Positions 1-5,527 of a DNA stretch of 6,771 bases are shown piece after piece (position 1 is the first letter of the stretch; each line of letters opens with the position of its first letter). Origin of the DNA: Paracoccaceae bacterium (GTDB taxonomy: Bacteria > Pseudomonadota > Alphaproteobacteria > Rhodobacterales > Rhodobacteraceae); contig JAMWZF010000164.1 in NCBI GenBank assembly GCA_024304875.1, forward strand, positions 1 through 6,771, written 5' to 3'. The notes under the pieces were generated by a model. That model saw nothing but the letters and a program-made list of their open reading frames with translations, was not told where the DNA came from and made no database searches. A program made the position numbers and the translations under genes.

Positions 1-84
1 CCTCTCGGACGCCGTCTTCTCGCTGATCAAGAACACGCCGCGCGTCACCGGGTTCCTCGGCGATTCGAAGCCGGTTCCGATTTC
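1..84 (+). other. Possible junction: sequence of unknown origin joined inside ctpA
   Basis: Read on the minus strand, these bases continue the ctpA frame but encode residues 303-329 unlike S41 proteases, with codons rare in the rest of the window (AGG twice, TTG, GGA). Read on the plus strand from base 2, they give an open frame starting LSDAVFSLIKNTPRV with mainly G or C at third positions, as in a real gene of this genome. I do not recognise that peptide. The change falls near bases 78-84, just after the GAA ATC codons of ctpA. The best reading is the end of another plus-strand gene joined head-on to a truncated ctpA, either by a genomic rearrangement or by an assembly error at a contig end. 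A naturally divergent ctpA C-terminus is less likely but not excluded. Confidence -1.
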
Positions 85-987
85 CGACGCCGAGGCCGAC
101 CCGCCGTTGATCAGCACGACGATGGGCTTGCCCTCGGCCAGGTCCCCCGGCGTGGCGTTGTAGCGCTCGCCGTCGGTCAGCTGCCGTCCCCGGGTCGAGA
201 CGATCTCGCCCGCGTCGAGGAAGGCGTCGGAGACCCGGATCGCCTGGTTCAGCAGGCCGCCGGGGTTGTTGCGCAGGTCGATGATGATGCCGTTGACGTT
301 CTCCATGCCGCCCGCGGCCTCGACCTGCTCGGCCAGCCCCTCGGAGAGGTTCGGGTAGGTCTGGTCGTTGAAGGTGGTCACCCGCAGCACCACGGTCTCG
401 CCCTCGGTCCGGGCGCGCACGGCGGTCAGCGTGATGGTGTCGCGGATGATGGAGACCTCGAAGGGCTCGGGCTCGCCCTCGCGGACCACGGTGATGATGA
501 TCTCGGAGCCGACCGGCCCGCGCATCAGCTCGACCGCCTCGTCGAGGGTCAGGCCGAGGACCGATTCGCCGTCGACCGCCGTGATGAAGTCGCCGGCCTG
601 CATGCCGGCCGCATCGGCGGGGGTGCCATCCATCGGGGAGACGACCTTGACGAAGCCTTCCTCCTGCGTGACCTCGATCCCGAGGCCGCCGAATTCGCCG
701 CGGGTCTGCACGCGCATGTCGGCGGCATCCTCGGGCGACAGGTAGCTGGAATGCGGATCGAGCGAGGACAGCATCCCGTCGATGGCCGCCTCGATCAGGT
801 CGGCTTCGTCAACCTCTTCAACGTATTGCGCCCGGATCCGCTCGAAGATGTCGCCGAACATGTCGAGCTGTTCGTAGACATTCACGTTGCGGTCGCTTTC
901 CTGCGCGATCAGCGGACCGGCGATCTGGGTGGTGACGACAAGCCCGAGGACGGTGCCCCCGGCTGCGGCCATTGCGAATTTCTTCAT
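1..987 (-). CDS. ctpA: Carboxyl-terminal processing protease (S41 family), 3' part missing or replaced
   Basis: This is a periplasmic serine/lysine protease of the S41 (CtpA/Prc) family, which trims or degrades envelope proteins and in several bacteria controls peptidoglycan hydrolases. The frame gives 329 residues to the window edge without a stop. Residues 1-29 are a signal sequence or anchor (MKKFAMAAAGG, then LGLVV). Residues 75-92 hold the family motif SLDPHSSYLSPED. A PDZ domain spans about 95-175 (GGLGIEV, AGMQAGDFI). The protease core follows, with IIIDLRNNPGGLL at 234-246 and GGSASASEI at 295-303, where S299 is the expected nucleophile by comparison with Prc. After residue 303 the expected helix (AGALQDH-like) and the FGKG lysine motif are absent and the sequence becomes unfamiliar; see the junction entry. 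The ATG at 987 has a modest upstream GGGA. The gene lies 82 bases after the envC-like gene, with a palindrome (GGCGGCGCCGCC, 1058-1069) directly after that gene's stop. Identity is secure; the intact 3' end is not in the window. Confidence -1.
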   Translation of the reverse strand, partial: MKKFAMAAAGGTVLGLVVTTQIAGPLIAQESDRNVNVYEQLDMFGDIFERIRAQYVEEVDEADLIEAAIDGMLSSLDPHSSYLSPEDAADMRVQTRGEFGGLGIEVTQEEGFVKVVSPMDGTPADAAGMQAGDFITAVDGESVLGLTLDEAVELMRGPVGSEIIITVVREGEPEPFEVSIIRDTITLTAVRARTEGETVVLRVTTFNDQTYPNLSEGLAEQVEAAGGMENVNGIIIDLRNNPGGLLNQAIRVSDAFLDAGEIVSTRGRQLTDGERYNATPGDLAEGKPIVVLINGGSASASEIGTGFESPRNPVTRGVFLISEKTASER

Positions 988-1069
988 GTGTTTCCCGTCC
1001 CGTTTCCCGGTTGCCTCACTCGCCTCAAGCGCGACCCTGAGGTCCTGCGCGGGGGCTGGCGGCGCCGCC

Positions 1070-2185
1070 TTACTCTGCCGCGAACCACGTCGCGGGGTCG
1101 ACCGGTGCGTCGCCTTCTCTGACCTCGATATAAAGCGTTTCCGAGCGGGATGCGCCAGCGCCGGCGAGGGTTTCGGTCAAAATCCCTTGAGCGTCCGGCA
1201 TCTCGCCGCCCATGAGCCCGACGGCTGCGCCTCCCGGCAGGACCTCTCCGGCGGTGCCATAGGCCTCCGACAGGCCGGCAAGGACGATCAGCGTGCCGTT
1301 CTCCGGCTCGAGGATGACCACGGTGCCATAGTCCAGAAGCTCGCCGGTATAGCGAAGGGTCGCCGCGACCGGCGCGGTGACCAGGGCGCGGGGCGGGGTC
1401 GCGACGATCCATCCGGGGCGCGCCACTCCCGCGGCATCGGCCTGCCCGGCGCGGCGGATGACCACGCCCTCGACCGGCAGGGCGAGCGACCCCTTCAGCC
1501 CCTCGATGTCCATGACCGGCCCGCCAAAGTCCTCGGCCACCGTCTCGGGCAGGCCGCTGGCGAAGGCCCCCAGGGTCTCGGTCGAGGCCAGCAGCACGGC
1601 CATCGCCACCGAATCCTCGGCATAGCGGCGCGGCAGGTCCGTCCGGTCCGAGATCGCCGCCGACAGCGCCTCGCGCGCCGCCTGCGCCCCGGCAAGGCCC
1701 TCTTCCAGCGTCTCCGCCGCGCTCTCCTCCAGCGCCTGGAGGATGCGCACCTCTTCGAGGGTCGCCACGAGGGCGTCCGCCTCGGCCTGCAGGGCCGGCG
1801 TCACGTCCGACAGCATCATCGCGGCCCGCGCCGTTCCGGCGGGGCCGGAAGGGTGCAGGAGCAGGAGAGGCCGCGGCGCAGAGCTGATCGAGGAGAGCAC
1901 GCCGAGAAGGGCCGCGATGTCGTCCTCGCGCGCCGCGAGGTCCGCCTCGATGGCCCGTTCGCGGACCGCGACCTGCCGCAGCCCGTCGCGCATGGCGGCA
2001 AGGCCATCCTCGTAGGCCTGCACGGTCTCGGTCAGCGCCGCGATCCGGTCGCCCTGCCCCTCGGCCGCACGAAGCATCTCGCCCGCCGCGACAAGGCGCG
2101 CCTCCGCCGCCTGCGCCGCCTCGGCGGCGGTCTGGGCGGCGACGGGGCCCGCGAGGACCAGAAGGCAGGCCAGCGCGCGCAGCAT
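1070..2185 (-). CDS. EnvC-like murein hydrolase activator (degenerate M23/LytM domain)
   Basis: A periplasmic protein of 371 residues, predicted to activate a peptidoglycan amidase during cell separation, as EnvC does for AmiA/AmiB in E. coli. Residues 1-18 are a signal peptide (MLRALACLLVLAGPVAAQ). Residues about 19-100 and 130-175 are Ala/Glu/Arg-rich and helical, a likely coiled coil as in EnvC. A LytM-type beta domain runs from about 235 to 367: an ALVTAPVAATLRYTG segment, then LDYGTVVILEPENGT, GLMGG, and the closing LYIEVREGDAPVDPATWF. Active M23 peptidases have HxxxD and HxH zinc ligands; here the HLHFE-type motif is replaced by LYIEV (351-355) and no first-ligand histidine is seen, so the protein should be an activator and not an enzyme. 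Its ATG overlaps the gpmI stop (TGATG), which implies translational coupling. The next gene, ctpA, is also envelope-related. The family is clear; the partner amidase is not visible. Confidence -1.
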   Translation of the reverse strand: MLRALACLLVLAGPVAAQTAAEAAQAAEARLVAAGEMLRAAEGQGDRIAALTETVQAYEDGLAAMRDGLRQVAVRERAIEADLAAREDDIAALLGVLSSISSAPRPLLLLHPSGPAGTARAAMMLSDVTPALQAEADALVATLEEVRILQALEESAAETLEEGLAGAQAAREALSAAISDRTDLPRRYAEDSVAMAVLLASTETLGAFASGLPETVAEDFGGPVMDIEGLKGSLALPVEGVVIRRAGQADAAGVARPGWIVATPPRALVTAPVAATLRYTGELLDYGTVVILEPENGTLIVLAGLSEAYGTAGEVLPGGAAVGLMGGEMPDAQGILTETLAGAGASRSETLYIEVREGDAPVDPATWFAAE

Positions 2186-3696
2186 CAGTCGATCAGGCTC
2201 TCGCCTGTCATCTCCTCGGGCTTCGGCAGCCCCATCAGGTCCAGCACCGTCGGCGCGAGGTCCGCCAGCCGCCCGTCATGGATCGTCGCACCCTCCGGTC
2301 CGCCGAACAGCACCACGGGGACGAGGTTCGTCGTATGCGCGGTGTGCGGCCCGCCCGTCTCGGGGTCGATCATCACCTCGCAGTTGCCGTGGTCCGCCGT
2401 CACGATCATCGCGCCGCCCGCCTTGTCCAGCGCCTCCAGGACCTTGCCCAGCCCCTCGTCCACCGCCTCGCAAGCCTTGATGGCAGCATCCAGATCGCCC
2501 GTATGCCCCACCATGTCCGGGTTGGCATAGTTGCAGACGATCAGGTCGTAGCCCTCCTCGATCGCGCCGACGAAGGCCTCGGTCACCTCGCCCGCGCTCA
2601 TCTCGGGCTGCAGGTCGTAGGTCGCGACCTTGGGGGACGGCGCGAGGTATCGCTCCTCCCCCTCCTCCGGCGTCTCGATCCCGCCGTTGAGGAAGAAGGT
2701 GACATGCGGGTACTTCTCGGTTTCCGCCACGCGGAACTGGCGAAGCCCCTGTTTCGACACCCAGGCGCCGAGGGTGTTCACGATCTTCCGTTTCGGAAAG
2801 ACGGTGGACATGTAGGCGTTGTGGGCGTCGGAGTATTCCACCATCCCCAGCATCGCCGCCAGCTTCGGCCGGTTTCCCGTGTCGAAGTGATCGAAGTCCG
2901 GATCGCCGATGGCGGCGAGGATCTCGCGCGCGCGGTCGGCGCGGAAGTTGACGAAGAAGAGGCCGTCCTTGCCGGTCATGCCGTCGTAGTCCGGCAGCAC
3001 CGCGGGCAGGATGAACTCGTCGGTCTTGTCCGCCGCGTAGGCGGCCTCGATGACCGCCTCCGCGCTCTCGCCGCGTTCCCCGTCGGCAAGGACCATCGCA
3101 CGGTAGGCCTTTTCGACCCGGTCCCAGCGGTTGTCCCGGTCCATCGCGAAGTAGCGGCCGGAAACGGTGACGATGCGGGCCCCCTCGGGCAGGGTGGACT
3201 TCAGCTCGGCGATCTGGTCCTGCGCCGACTTCGGCCCCACGTCGCGCCCGTCGGTAATCGCATGGACGACCACCGGCACGCCCGCGCCCGCGATCACGCG
3301 CGCCGATTCCGCGATATGCGCCTGGTGAGAATGGACACCGCCGGGCGAGGCGAGGCCGATGAGGTGCGCCGTGCCGCCAGTCTCCTTGAGCGTGGCGATG
3401 AACCTCTGCAGGGCGTCCATCTTCGGGAACGATCCGTCCTCGATGGCCAGGTCGATCTGTCCGAGGTCCATCGCCACGACCCGGCCCGCGCCGATGTTGG
3501 TGTGTCCGACCTCCGAGTTGCCCATCTGCCCGGTGGGCAGGCCGACGTCGGGACCGAAGGTGGTGAGAAAGGCCCGGGGGCACGCGCCCCAGAGCCGGTC
3601 GAAGGTCGGCGTGTCGGCAAGGGCCGGGGCATTGCCGTCGGTCTCCTCGCGGTAGCCCCATCCGTCGAGAATGCAGAGGACGACTGGTTTCGGCAT
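2185..3696 (-). CDS. gpmI: 2,3-bisphosphoglycerate-independent phosphoglycerate mutase
   Basis: A cytoplasmic enzyme of glycolysis and gluconeogenesis that interconverts 3- and 2-phosphoglycerate using two metal ions (Mn2+ in characterised homologues) and a phosphoserine intermediate. The 503 residues match the usual length of about 510. Visible landmarks: metal-binding D11 in LCILDGWG; the active serine S61 in GQMGNSEVGHTNIG; H122 in GGVHSHQAH; HAITDGRD (145-152); GRYFAMDRDNRWDR (180-193); FRADRAR (251-257); K328 in the EKYPH segment; D394 and H398 in NPDMVGHTGD; D435 and H436 in TADHGN; and HTAHT (451-455). All key residues are present, so it should be active. The ATG at 3696 is preceded by GGGAG six bases upstream. 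A 228-base gap with palindromes separates it from rlmH, so it may have its own promoter, although I found no convincing -35/-10 pair. Its stop overlaps the start of the envC-like gene by one base. Confidence -1.
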   Translation of the reverse strand: MPKPVVLCILDGWGYREETDGNAPALADTPTFDRLWGACPRAFLTTFGPDVGLPTGQMGNSEVGHTNIGAGRVVAMDLGQIDLAIEDGSFPKMDALQRFIATLKETGGTAHLIGLASPGGVHSHQAHIAESARVIAGAGVPVVVHAITDGRDVGPKSAQDQIAELKSTLPEGARIVTVSGRYFAMDRDNRWDRVEKAYRAMVLADGERGESAEAVIEAAYAADKTDEFILPAVLPDYDGMTGKDGLFFVNFRADRAREILAAIGDPDFDHFDTGNRPKLAAMLGMVEYSDAHNAYMSTVFPKRKIVNTLGAWVSKQGLRQFRVAETEKYPHVTFFLNGGIETPEEGEERYLAPSPKVATYDLQPEMSAGEVTEAFVGAIEEGYDLIVCNYANPDMVGHTGDLDAAIKACEAVDEGLGKVLEALDKAGGAMIVTADHGNCEVMIDPETGGPHTAHTTNLVPVVLFGGPEGATIHDGRLADLAPTVLDLMGLPKPEEMTGESLID

Positions 3697-3771
3697 GGCT
3701 CACTCCCGTGGTCTGGGGTCCGTCCTATCGCAGGCGGCGGAGGGCGAAAAGCGGGGTTCGGGGGCGCGTAC

Positions 3772-3820
3772 GTTCTGCGAACATCTGCCCGTTTCGCAGG
3801 CGATTTCCAGGAATCCTGGA
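3772..3820. repeat. Cluster of short inverted repeats upstream of gpmI
   Basis: Three dyads lie 76-125 bases before the gpmI start. GTTC-TGC-GAAC is at 3772-3782. CTGCGAA (3775-3781) also pairs with TTCGCAG (3793-3799) across an 11-base loop. TCCAGGA-A-TCCTGGA at 3806-3820 is a perfect palindrome around one central base. The 15-bp perfect dyad is the most operator-like. I do not recognise the binding protein: GTTC-N3-GAAC is not the alphaproteobacterial LexA site, which is a GTTC-N7-GTTC direct repeat. The dyads could instead be RNA hairpins in the rlmH-gpmI spacer. Confidence -1.
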
Positions 3821-3914
3821 GCGCTGGACATTTCGGACAGACGAAGGCATGCGTTTTCAATCACTTGCCGGTTAGACTCGCCGGGTTTTCTGATTTTCTA
3901 GGAGGACCCTGCCC

Positions 3915-3937
3915 AAAAAAAGCGTCACACCCGGTGA
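3915..3937 (-). terminator. Weak intrinsic terminator candidate at the end of rlmH
   Basis: On the minus strand the last rlmH codons and the stop form a 4-bp stem (TCAC, loop of 5, GTGA, at 3937-3925), followed three bases later by seven Ts (3921-3915). The T run is conspicuous in this GC-rich window, but the stem is short. It may reduce, not stop, read-through into gpmI. Confidence -1.
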
Positions 3938-4395
3938 TACGGCCCGCCCGTCAGGATCGTCGCGGCCCGGTACAGCTGCTCGGCCAGCATCACGCGGGCG
4001 AGCATGTGCGGCCAGACCATCTTGCCGAAGGACAGGACCAGATCGGCGCGCTCCACCAGCCCCGGGTCGATCCCGTCCGCTCCGCCGATCACGACCGCAC
4101 AGTCCGCCCGGCCCTGGTCGGCCCAGCCGCGCAGACGCTCGGCAAAGTCGGGGGATGTGAGGGTACGGCCCCGCTCGTCGAGGCAGATGAGGACTGCGCC
4201 GGCCGGCACGGCCTTGTCCAGCAGAACCGCCTCGGCCGCCTTGCCGCCGCCCTTGCGGTCCTCGACCTCGACCACCTCCGCGCCGCCCCATCCGAGGGGC
4301 CGGGCGGTCTTGGCAAAGCGGTCGAGATAGTCGTCACACAGCGCGCGCTCCGGCCCCGCCCGCAGGCGGCCGACCGCACAGATCCGGATGCGCAC
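3925..4395 (-). CDS. rlmH: 23S rRNA (pseudouridine-1915-N3)-methyltransferase RlmH
   Basis: A SPOUT-class methyltransferase that uses S-adenosylmethionine to methylate pseudouridine 1915 in helix 69 of 23S rRNA on assembled 70S ribosomes. The 156 residues match the family length. Landmarks are an N-terminal strand MRIRICAVGRL; LDERG at 72-76; the SAM-binding VVIGGADG at 101-108; and the C-terminal trefoil-knot region with LSFGKMVWPHMLARVMLAEQ, then LYRAATI and the terminal GGPYHR (150-155), almost identical to the family signature. The start is a GTG at 4395, six bases after the rsfS stop, with no obvious Shine-Dalgarno, so translation is probably coupled to rsfS. The rsfS-rlmH pairing is conserved widely in bacteria and supports both calls. 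A T7 run follows the stop directly. Confidence -1.
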   Translation of the reverse strand: MRIRICAVGRLRAGPERALCDDYLDRFAKTARPLGWGGAEVVEVEDRKGGGKAAEAVLLDKAVPAGAVLICLDERGRTLTSPDFAERLRGWADQGRADCAVVIGGADGIDPGLVERADLVLSFGKMVWPHMLARVMLAEQLYRAATILTGGPYHRV

Positions 4396-4401
4396 GGGCG
4401 T

Positions 4402-4770
4402 TCAGCGGCTGACGCTGCGGGCCGACTCGCCCACCGGGACCCACATCTTCTCGAGGTCGTAGAACTCCCGCACTTCGGGGCGGAAGACATGCACGATCAC
4501 GTCGCCGGTGTCGATCAGGACCCAGTCGCCGGTCTCCGTGCCCTCGACCTTGCTGGTCAGGCCGAACTGCTCCTTGAGCCGGTCGGTCAGCTTCTCGGAC
4601 ATCGCCGCGACCTGGCGCGACGACCGGCCGGAGGCGATCACCATCCAGTCGCCCATCTCGGACCGTCCGCGCAGGTCGATCTGCACGACGTCTTCGGCCT
4701 TGTCATCGTCAAGCGAGGTGAGGATTGCGGCCAGAAGCGCATCGCTCGTGGCCTGGGCGGGGGCGCTCAC
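4402..4770 (-). CDS. rsfS: Ribosomal silencing factor RsfS (start uncertain)
   Basis: RsfS (DUF143, Iojap family) binds ribosomal protein L14 (uL14) on the large subunit and blocks subunit joining, lowering translation in starvation or stationary phase. With the GTG at 4770 it has 122 residues. The Iojap core runs from SDALLAAIL (9) through DLRGRSEMGDWMVIASGRS (32-50), RQVAAMSEKL, and GDWVLIDTGDVIVHVF (81-96) to REFYDLEKMW (101-110). The start is debatable. GTG 4770 sits just before the conserved domain and overlaps the stop of a possible upstream ORF. A CTG at 4824 lies eight bases after a strong AGGAGG (4838-4833) and would add 18 residues. An ATG at 4905, one base after the lipoprotein stop, would give 167 residues but has no ribosome binding site, and its extra N-terminus is not typical. 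The product is certain, the start about 50%. Confidence -1.
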   Translation of the reverse strand: MSAPAQATSDALLAAILTSLDDDKAEDVVQIDLRGRSEMGDWMVIASGRSSRQVAAMSEKLTDRLKEQFGLTSKVEGTETGDWVLIDTGDVIVHVFRPEVREFYDLEKMWVPVGESARSVSR

Positions 4771-4829
4771 GCGTCCGGTCCCGCGGGAAGCGGCGGTGTG
4801 ATCCGCCGAAGTGGATAGAGACAGGTCAT
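4767..4829 (-). CDS. Possible 20-residue upstream ORF coupled to rsfS
   Basis: An ATG at 4829 follows AGGAGG (4838-4833) by three bases and opens a 20-codon frame (MTCLYPLRRITPPLPAGPDA) whose TGA overlaps the rsfS GTG start as GTGA. This layout is typical of translational coupling. It is too short to be scored as a gene by composition, and the spacing from AGGAGG is tight. The same Shine-Dalgarno could instead serve an rsfS start at the CTG at 4824. No function for the peptide can be read from its sequence; any role would lie in being translated. Confidence -1.
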   Translation of the reverse strand: MTCLYPLRRITPPLPAGPDA

Positions 4830-4845
4830 CGTCCTCCTGTGACGC

Positions 4846-4872
4846 GCCGGCCCGGGGAGCCCCGGATCCGGC
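4846..4872. repeat. Strong GC hairpin between the lipoprotein gene and rsfS
   Basis: GCCGG (4846-4850) pairs with CCGGC (4868-4872), and inside it CCGGG pairs with CCCGG (4852-4856 with 4861-4865) around a GAGC loop, with one small internal mismatch. No T run follows on either strand, so it is not a classical terminator. It ends seven bases before the AGGAGG that precedes rsfS, so it could affect ribosome access or protect the 5' end of the rsfS message. Confidence -1.
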
Positions 4873-4906
4873 AATGTCTCGAAGGTAGCAGCGGGCCGAT
4901 GACATT

Positions 4907-5458
4907 TCAATGAATCGTGGCATCACAGGTCGCGGCGGGATCTTGGGGCATCTCCTCGCCCAGAAGCCTGCGCAGGGGCGCGTCGCGCAACACCGGAAGG
5001 GTCGGTCCGCCCTCGGCGATCCGCAGCCGCGCGCTGACCCGGGCGTCCTCGGGGACCGGCGCTCCTGTGAGGCAGCCGGCCGCACTGATGGACAGGGCGC
5101 CCGACGACAGCTCGGGCACCTCCGTCTCCCATGCCGCCGCCGTCGCCTGGTCGGCCCGCAGCCGCTCCAGGTCGCCCGGCGCGACGCGGAAGGCGAGCAT
5201 TCCCTCCGGCCCCATGGCAATCGCCTCGAGGCGATAGGAGCCGTCGATCCGCGCCTCGGTGTCGCTGCGCTCGGCCGTCAGGGTCATGACGCCAGAGCTT
5301 TCCCGCAGCCCGATGCCGGGCGGCAGCGACAGGAAGAGGACGAAGCCGGCCGGGTCGGCGCTGAGCGGATCGACCTCGCCAAGCGCGGCCTGGGTCGCCA
5401 GCGGCACGTCGGTGCAGGACGCCAGGAGGGACAGGGAGAGCAGGACGGCGCGGATCAT
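4907..5458 (-). CDS. Putative lipoprotein of unknown function
   Basis: I do not recognise this 183-residue protein. It opens MIRAVLLSLSLLASC, a short signal peptide ending in a lipobox (LASC) with the modified cysteine at C15. The following residue is Thr, so there is no Asp inner-membrane retention signal at +2, and sorting to the outer membrane is plausible by E. coli rules. The mature part has two further cysteines (C129, C178) that could form a disulfide, and it is rich in short beta-like and acidic segments. The ATG at 5458 is chosen because AAGGTGA lies five bases upstream; an in-frame GTG at 5467 falls inside that ribosome binding site. It is divergent from the DUF2975 gene across 69 bases and may be cotranscribed with rsfS downstream, but the hairpin between them leaves this open. 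A weak minus-strand promoter (CAGACA, 18 bases, TAAACT) can be drawn in the shared spacer. Confidence -1.
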   Translation of the reverse strand: MIRAVLLSLSLLASCTDVPLATQAALGEVDPLSADPAGFVLFLSLPPGIGLRESSGVMTLTAERSDTEARIDGSYRLEAIAMGPEGMLAFRVAPGDLERLRADQATAAAWETEVPELSSGALSISAAGCLTGAPVPEDARVSARLRIAEGGPTLPVLRDAPLRRLLGEEMPQDPAATCDATIH

Positions 5459-5470
5459 GGGAATCACCTT

Positions 5471-5499
5471 TTGACAGCTATAGTTTATTGTCTTACATT
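5471..5499 (+). promoter_or_regulatory. Sigma-70-type promoter of the DUF2975/XRE module
   Basis: A perfect -35 box TTGACA (5471-5476) is followed after exactly 17 bases by TACATT (5494-5499), which matches TATAAT at 4 of 6 positions. Transcription would start near 5507, giving a leader of about 20 bases before the ATG at 5528. The stretch is markedly AT-rich for this window. AAAGGA (5516-5521), six bases before the ATG, is a good ribosome binding site. Confidence -1.
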
Positions 5500-5510
5500 G
5501 ATTATTGTCT
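5485..5510 (+). promoter_or_regulatory. Direct repeat TTATTGTCT flanking the -10 box, likely operator
   Basis: TTATTGTCT occurs perfectly at 5485-5493 and again at 5502-5510, 17 bases apart start to start. The first copy fills the end of the -35/-10 spacer and the second covers the expected transcription start, so a bound protein would block RNA polymerase. A partial inverted half-site (TGACAGC, 5472-5478) lies over the -35 box. The obvious candidate regulator is the XRE protein encoded second in the same operon, but direct repeats are less usual than dyads for that family. Confidence -1.
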
Positions 5511-5527
5511 GCAGGAAAGGAATATCC

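Noticed and set aside
887..2530. A 547-codon plus-strand open frame opposite the envC-like gene
   Set aside because: It is the complement of a recognised gene with signal peptide and LytM domain, and shows no recognisable domain of its own.
3772..3782. LexA (SOS) box upstream of gpmI
   Set aside because: The alphaproteobacterial LexA site is GTTC-N7-GTTC as a direct repeat; this is an inverted GTTC-N3-GAAC.
3294..3860. A minus-strand frame starting MKTHAFVCPKCPAL in the rlmH-gpmI spacer, which might be a zinc-ribbon protein
   Set aside because: The CPKC is followed by no second CxxC. Most of the frame runs out of phase through gpmI, and no ribosome binding site is seen.
2278..4818. An 846-codon open frame on the plus strand opposite gpmI, rlmH and rsfS
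   Set aside because: It is antisense to three well-supported genes, crosses two intergenic gaps, has low-complexity Arg/Gly/His-rich translation and no family motif. Long antisense frames are expected at this GC content.
4771..4905. Extension of rsfS to the ATG at 4905
   Set aside because: No Shine-Dalgarno precedes it, the extra 45 residues pass through the GC hairpin, and they have no family resemblance. Kept only as an alternative start.
5459..5467. GTG at 5467 as the lipoprotein start
   Set aside because: It lies inside the AAGGTGA ribosome binding site of the better-placed ATG at 5458.
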